A DNA stretch of 64,000 nucleotides from Callaeas wilsoni (taxonomy: Eukaryota > Chordata > Aves > Passeriformes > Callaeidae): contig VWPU01017432.1 in NCBI GenBank assembly GCA_013398955.1, positions 248,001-312,000 on the forward strand. The letters run 5' to 3'. Of this stretch, positions 61,316-64,000 are shown one piece after another. Each line of letters opens with the position of its first letter. The stretch's first letter is position 1. The position numbers and the translations under genes were made by a program. The notes beneath the pieces were generated by a model, which was not told the DNA's origin, did no database searches, and saw only the letters and a list, made by a program, of their open reading frames with translations.

Positions 61316-61770
61316 GTGTGGGGCTTGTCCCTACCCTTGGTGGTGTGGTGAATGAACCAACCACAAGCATGACCAGGGGGCCACAGAATCCAGAAAAAGA
61401 GGTTTGGTGGGCTGGTTCCAAAGAGTAAAAGCCCACTCTGTGAGGATGGCTTCTCCCATTGAATTCCTGTGACCTGATGTAGGCTCGGTCTGTCTGATTG
61501 ACAGTTGACAGACACCTCTTGTATCTCCTAAGGAAAGGTAGCCAGATCTGTACCGCCCTTCCCTTCTTCCTATAGGTCACTGCTGTGTCATCCCCTTCCC
61601 TGTATCCCTTTTAAGCCCACTCAGTCTCTTATCTTGCCCTCTTCGCTGCCAGTCTCCTTCCAGGAAGCTTCTACAATAAACCCTTGGAATACCGGCGGAA
61701 GAGCCGCCTCTGCTCATTTGTTTCTGGTCACGCCTGGGCCGTCTATAAGCCCCAGACACGCTAGGCTACG
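61316..61770 (+). mobile_element. Probable LTR (ERV), family not recognised
   Basis: From TGTGGGGCTTGTCCC the block reaches a TATA-like CTTTTAAGCCC (about 61606-61616), then AATAAA (about 61674-61679), then GGCGGAAGAGCCGCC (a 5-bp hairpin, about 61694-61708), then TCATTTGTTTCTGGTCACGC. The spacing of promoter-like, polyadenylation and R/U5-like parts fits an LTR of about 450 bp on the plus strand. The ends are uncertain and no target-site duplication was seen. It may be a promoter or exon instead. Confidence 0.4.
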
Positions 61771-62068
61771 TGCCTTCCACCGCACGGGCTGGGAGGCTGG
61801 CAATCGAGGCACCAAGGTGCCACGGGGTGCTCTCCCTTTGTGTTGAGCACGCCTGGACAAGCTGCAGCTATCTTAGCCCAGCCAGCGTGCCGGCGTACTG
61901 ATATACCTTGGCAGGGAGAAAGGCCTGGTCATCATAGACTGGAGAGTCTTCCATGAGCCACAGCCCTCAGCGGAGGTCCAAGAGTTTGTCAGACTTTTCT
62001 CTGTCTCCACACAGTTTGTCAAAACTTACACCTCACCTTTCCTCTACATAAAGTCCAGTAAACAGAGC
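61771..62068. other. GC-rich to mixed sequence, unassigned
   Basis: It continues the GC-rich zone to about 61910 (CpG in CTACGTGCC, CCACCGCACG and GCCGGCGTAC), then becomes ordinary. It might be ERV leader sequence. Confidence 0.3.
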
Positions 62069-62209
62069 TGAGTCTCCATCCCTGATGAAATTCAAAACCC
62101 AACTGGACAGGACTGAGCACTGCTGCACTGCTGTAGATGACCCTGCTTTGAACAGAGGACAAGACCATCTCCAGATGTCTCTTTCCACCTCAGCCAGTGT
62201 GGGATTCTT
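62069..62209 (+). mobile_element. CR1 LINE 3' end
   Basis: GAGTCTCCATCCCTGATGAA, ATTCAAAACCCAACTGGACA, GATGACCCTGCTTTGAACAG, CATCTCCAGATGTCTCTTTC and CACCTCAGCCAGTGTGGGAT follow the CR1 3' UTR to its degraded octamers. The copy is 5'-truncated. Confidence 0.87.
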
Positions 62210-62975
62210 CAGTGTTCTCCATTTCAGGGAAGGGAATCCTCCTTCTTCCCACAATATATGCAAGTGGAAATACAGTATTACCAAACCAAATGAATTTGTT
62301 TATTCTTTGACAAAAATTCATGACAATGAGAGCACATGGAAAGATCTGACATAATTGCATTGATAGGAAGGGTGGTTCTCCAGACCACCTTCATCTCAGA
62401 AAGGGTAAGCTGATTTCAGACTGAACTGAGAGAGCTCATTTCAGTGTATCCCCTACTTGAGATGATACTCTCTGAACTCAGAACAAAAAGGTTAAGATGT
62501 CTGCTCTCATTATTTTTCTAAGGAAATGAAATGAATAAAAGTTAAGAGTTTTTTTCTTATGTCAAAGAATTTGACCCTTTATGTCAAAATATTTGAAGGT
62601 ATCCAGTCCTTTTTATCCTGTTTACTTTGTACTAGTTCTGAAACTGAAATTCTTTCCAGTGAAGCAGAAATATTTGTCAGTTTGAAATTGGAGCATCAAA
62701 TACACTAACTCTTATTACATAACTATTTCCATTTTTATTAAAGCATGTCTGTGCCACAGTAAGTTTCTATAAGCAATACATAAATGAGGTTTTGAAACTC
62801 AGTTTTAAGAATCAGGTTATATAAACTCAGCTTTGAAATGTAATTTTTTGCTACAAGAATTTCAGACCATCTTAAGTCAAATCACTTTTAGAAGACAGAC
62901 TGAACCTAGAATATTTTCCTCCTATTATTCATGGCAGAACATTTGCTGGTTTGGAAATTCAATTTCTAGAAGAAT
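62210..62975. other. Unique AT-rich DNA
   Basis: No recognised repeat or gene is present. Confidence 0.5.
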
Positions 62976-63032
62976 TTGGAACTAGATGATCATTAAGGTC
63001 CCTTCCAACCCAGGCAATTCTATGATTCTTTG
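62976..63032 (+). mobile_element. CR1 LINE, last about 57 bp
   Basis: TTGGAACTAGATGATCATTA, AGGTCCCTTCCAACCCAGGC and AATTCTATGATTCTTTG form the classic CR1 terminus. It is one of the shortest insertions in the window. Confidence 0.9.
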
Positions 63033-64000
63033 AAAAGAAATGCAAAATTGAATTTGGACTTTGAACACTTAAACCAGATTTTCACGGCCTGTCAATGAAT
63101 GACCAAATAAACTATGAATGTCATGTATTTCAGCATATTTGACCAAGATTGTCAATAAACAAACTTAAAGCTCCTAGAATGAGACAGGAATACTGATTTC
63201 TGAATTTTCATTATCTGATGCACTAGAGTCCCTGGGAGAGTAAGTACAAATTGGGCATCTGCTGAATTTACATTACAGCAGTATGTATGGACAAGCACTC
63301 CAGACAAGAGCAAGAGAAATCTTAATTGAATTTACTAGCAAGTATTTTTACAGCTGTTACAGATCTTAAAATTAGCTAGAGAAAGATTCTATGTTCCTCA
63401 AAAAGCAGAAGATGGATGTTTAAAAAACCCACTATTTTTAGAAAAAAGTAATGGTGAGTTCCTGAATGACGTTGTGAACCATATACTTTTACAGATGAAG
63501 AGATGCAGAGCTGCTTTCCAAGTTTCAGATTTATTAAAACTTTCACTCACACATTCCTTGTCCTGTGAGCATAAGGACAAATTGGTGTTAGCTAGCACTT
63601 AGTTACAGAAGTGTGTAGCAATGCCAGGTGGGAGGAGCTTTATGCCATCCTTGAGCATTTTGCAGTTGCTGAGCTGCTGTCTACGTAGCATATTCAGTGC
63701 ATTTCCAAAAGGCAAAAAATATCTCCTCTACCCATTAACTTTGGCCCTGTTCACTGTACACAAGAGAAATGATTCCTTTGTTAGAAAATGTCTCTTCTGA
63801 CTGCCTTAAAAAAAAAAAAAAAGAAAAAATATACAGTATTTTTTTTCTCTAAGTAACAAGGACCAAACCAAAGGGGATAAATATGCTGATCTGAATGGCT
63901 GACTGTTTCAGATCACTAGCATTACTGTACAGAAAAAGGTGCTCATACATGACAACAGACTACAAAGCTGGGTTCCCAGACTACTGTATGCTATCTGTAT
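63033..64000. other. Unique AT-rich DNA with a poly-A run
   Basis: An A-run (about 63808-63829, interrupted once by G) and a T-run (63839-63847) lie near the end. The A-run could mark a retrocopy, but nothing recognisable precedes it. No gene is seen. Confidence 0.45.

Noticed and set aside
1..64000. CRISPR arrays, bacterial operons or tRNA/rRNA genes
   Set aside because: No regularly spaced repeats, no prokaryotic gene density, and no tRNA cloverleaf or rRNA motif seen. The repeats are vertebrate.

Overview
The window is vertebrate nuclear DNA, most likely avian. It is AT-rich and CpG-poor, is littered with CR1 LINE fragments in both orientations, and carries solo LTRs of types I recognise from bird endogenous retroviruses. 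Several CR1 copies keep the typical bird 3' end with tandem ATTCTATGATTCT-like octamers. I see no Alu, B1 or L1 sequence. The species cannot be named from this sequence. A neoavian bird, possibly a songbird, is my inference from the LTR types.

I find no gene that I can defend. Every long open frame is short for 64 kb, lacks a recognisable domain, or lies inside a repeat. The longest (254 codons, minus strand, 46967-47731) is antisense to a solo LTR. The window is therefore intergenic or a very large intron, and sequence alone does not decide which. Two short stretches with splice-site-like borders (27605-27721 and 29598-29730) are listed as weak exon candidates.

Layout. 0-8 kb: unique AT-rich DNA with one solo LTR (2081-2532), a hexanucleotide microsatellite and four CR1 pieces. 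8-29 kb: almost repeat-free, with one CR1 piece, a perfect 93-bp-period tandem duplication at 20.7 kb, a small nested palindrome at 23.4 kb and a perfect 17-bp hairpin at 25.4 kb. 29.5-37 kb: a transposon-dense, more GC-rich block with a CR1 tail, an ERVL-type solo LTR on the minus strand, a MIR-like trace, two facing CR1 copies, an LTR-like piece and a second copy of the 2-kb LTR. 37-46.8 kb: mostly unique, including a CpG-retaining, homeodomain-site-rich stretch at 40.1-40.8 kb that looks like a conserved non-coding element. 46.8-48 kb: a complete 1.13-kb solo LTR. 48-60 kb: unique DNA with two CR1 copies and a large compound TTCC/TCCC microsatellite at 54.3 kb. 60-64 kb: a palindrome-bearing enhancer-like stretch, a GC-rich LTR-like region and two CR1 3' ends.

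No genes work together here. The interest lies in repeat history (LTR pairs, facing CR1s, recent tandem duplication) and in possible regulatory DNA (40.1-40.8 kb and 60.3-60.44 kb). Repeat calls rest on remembered consensus features of avian CR1 and LTR families, and no alignment was run.
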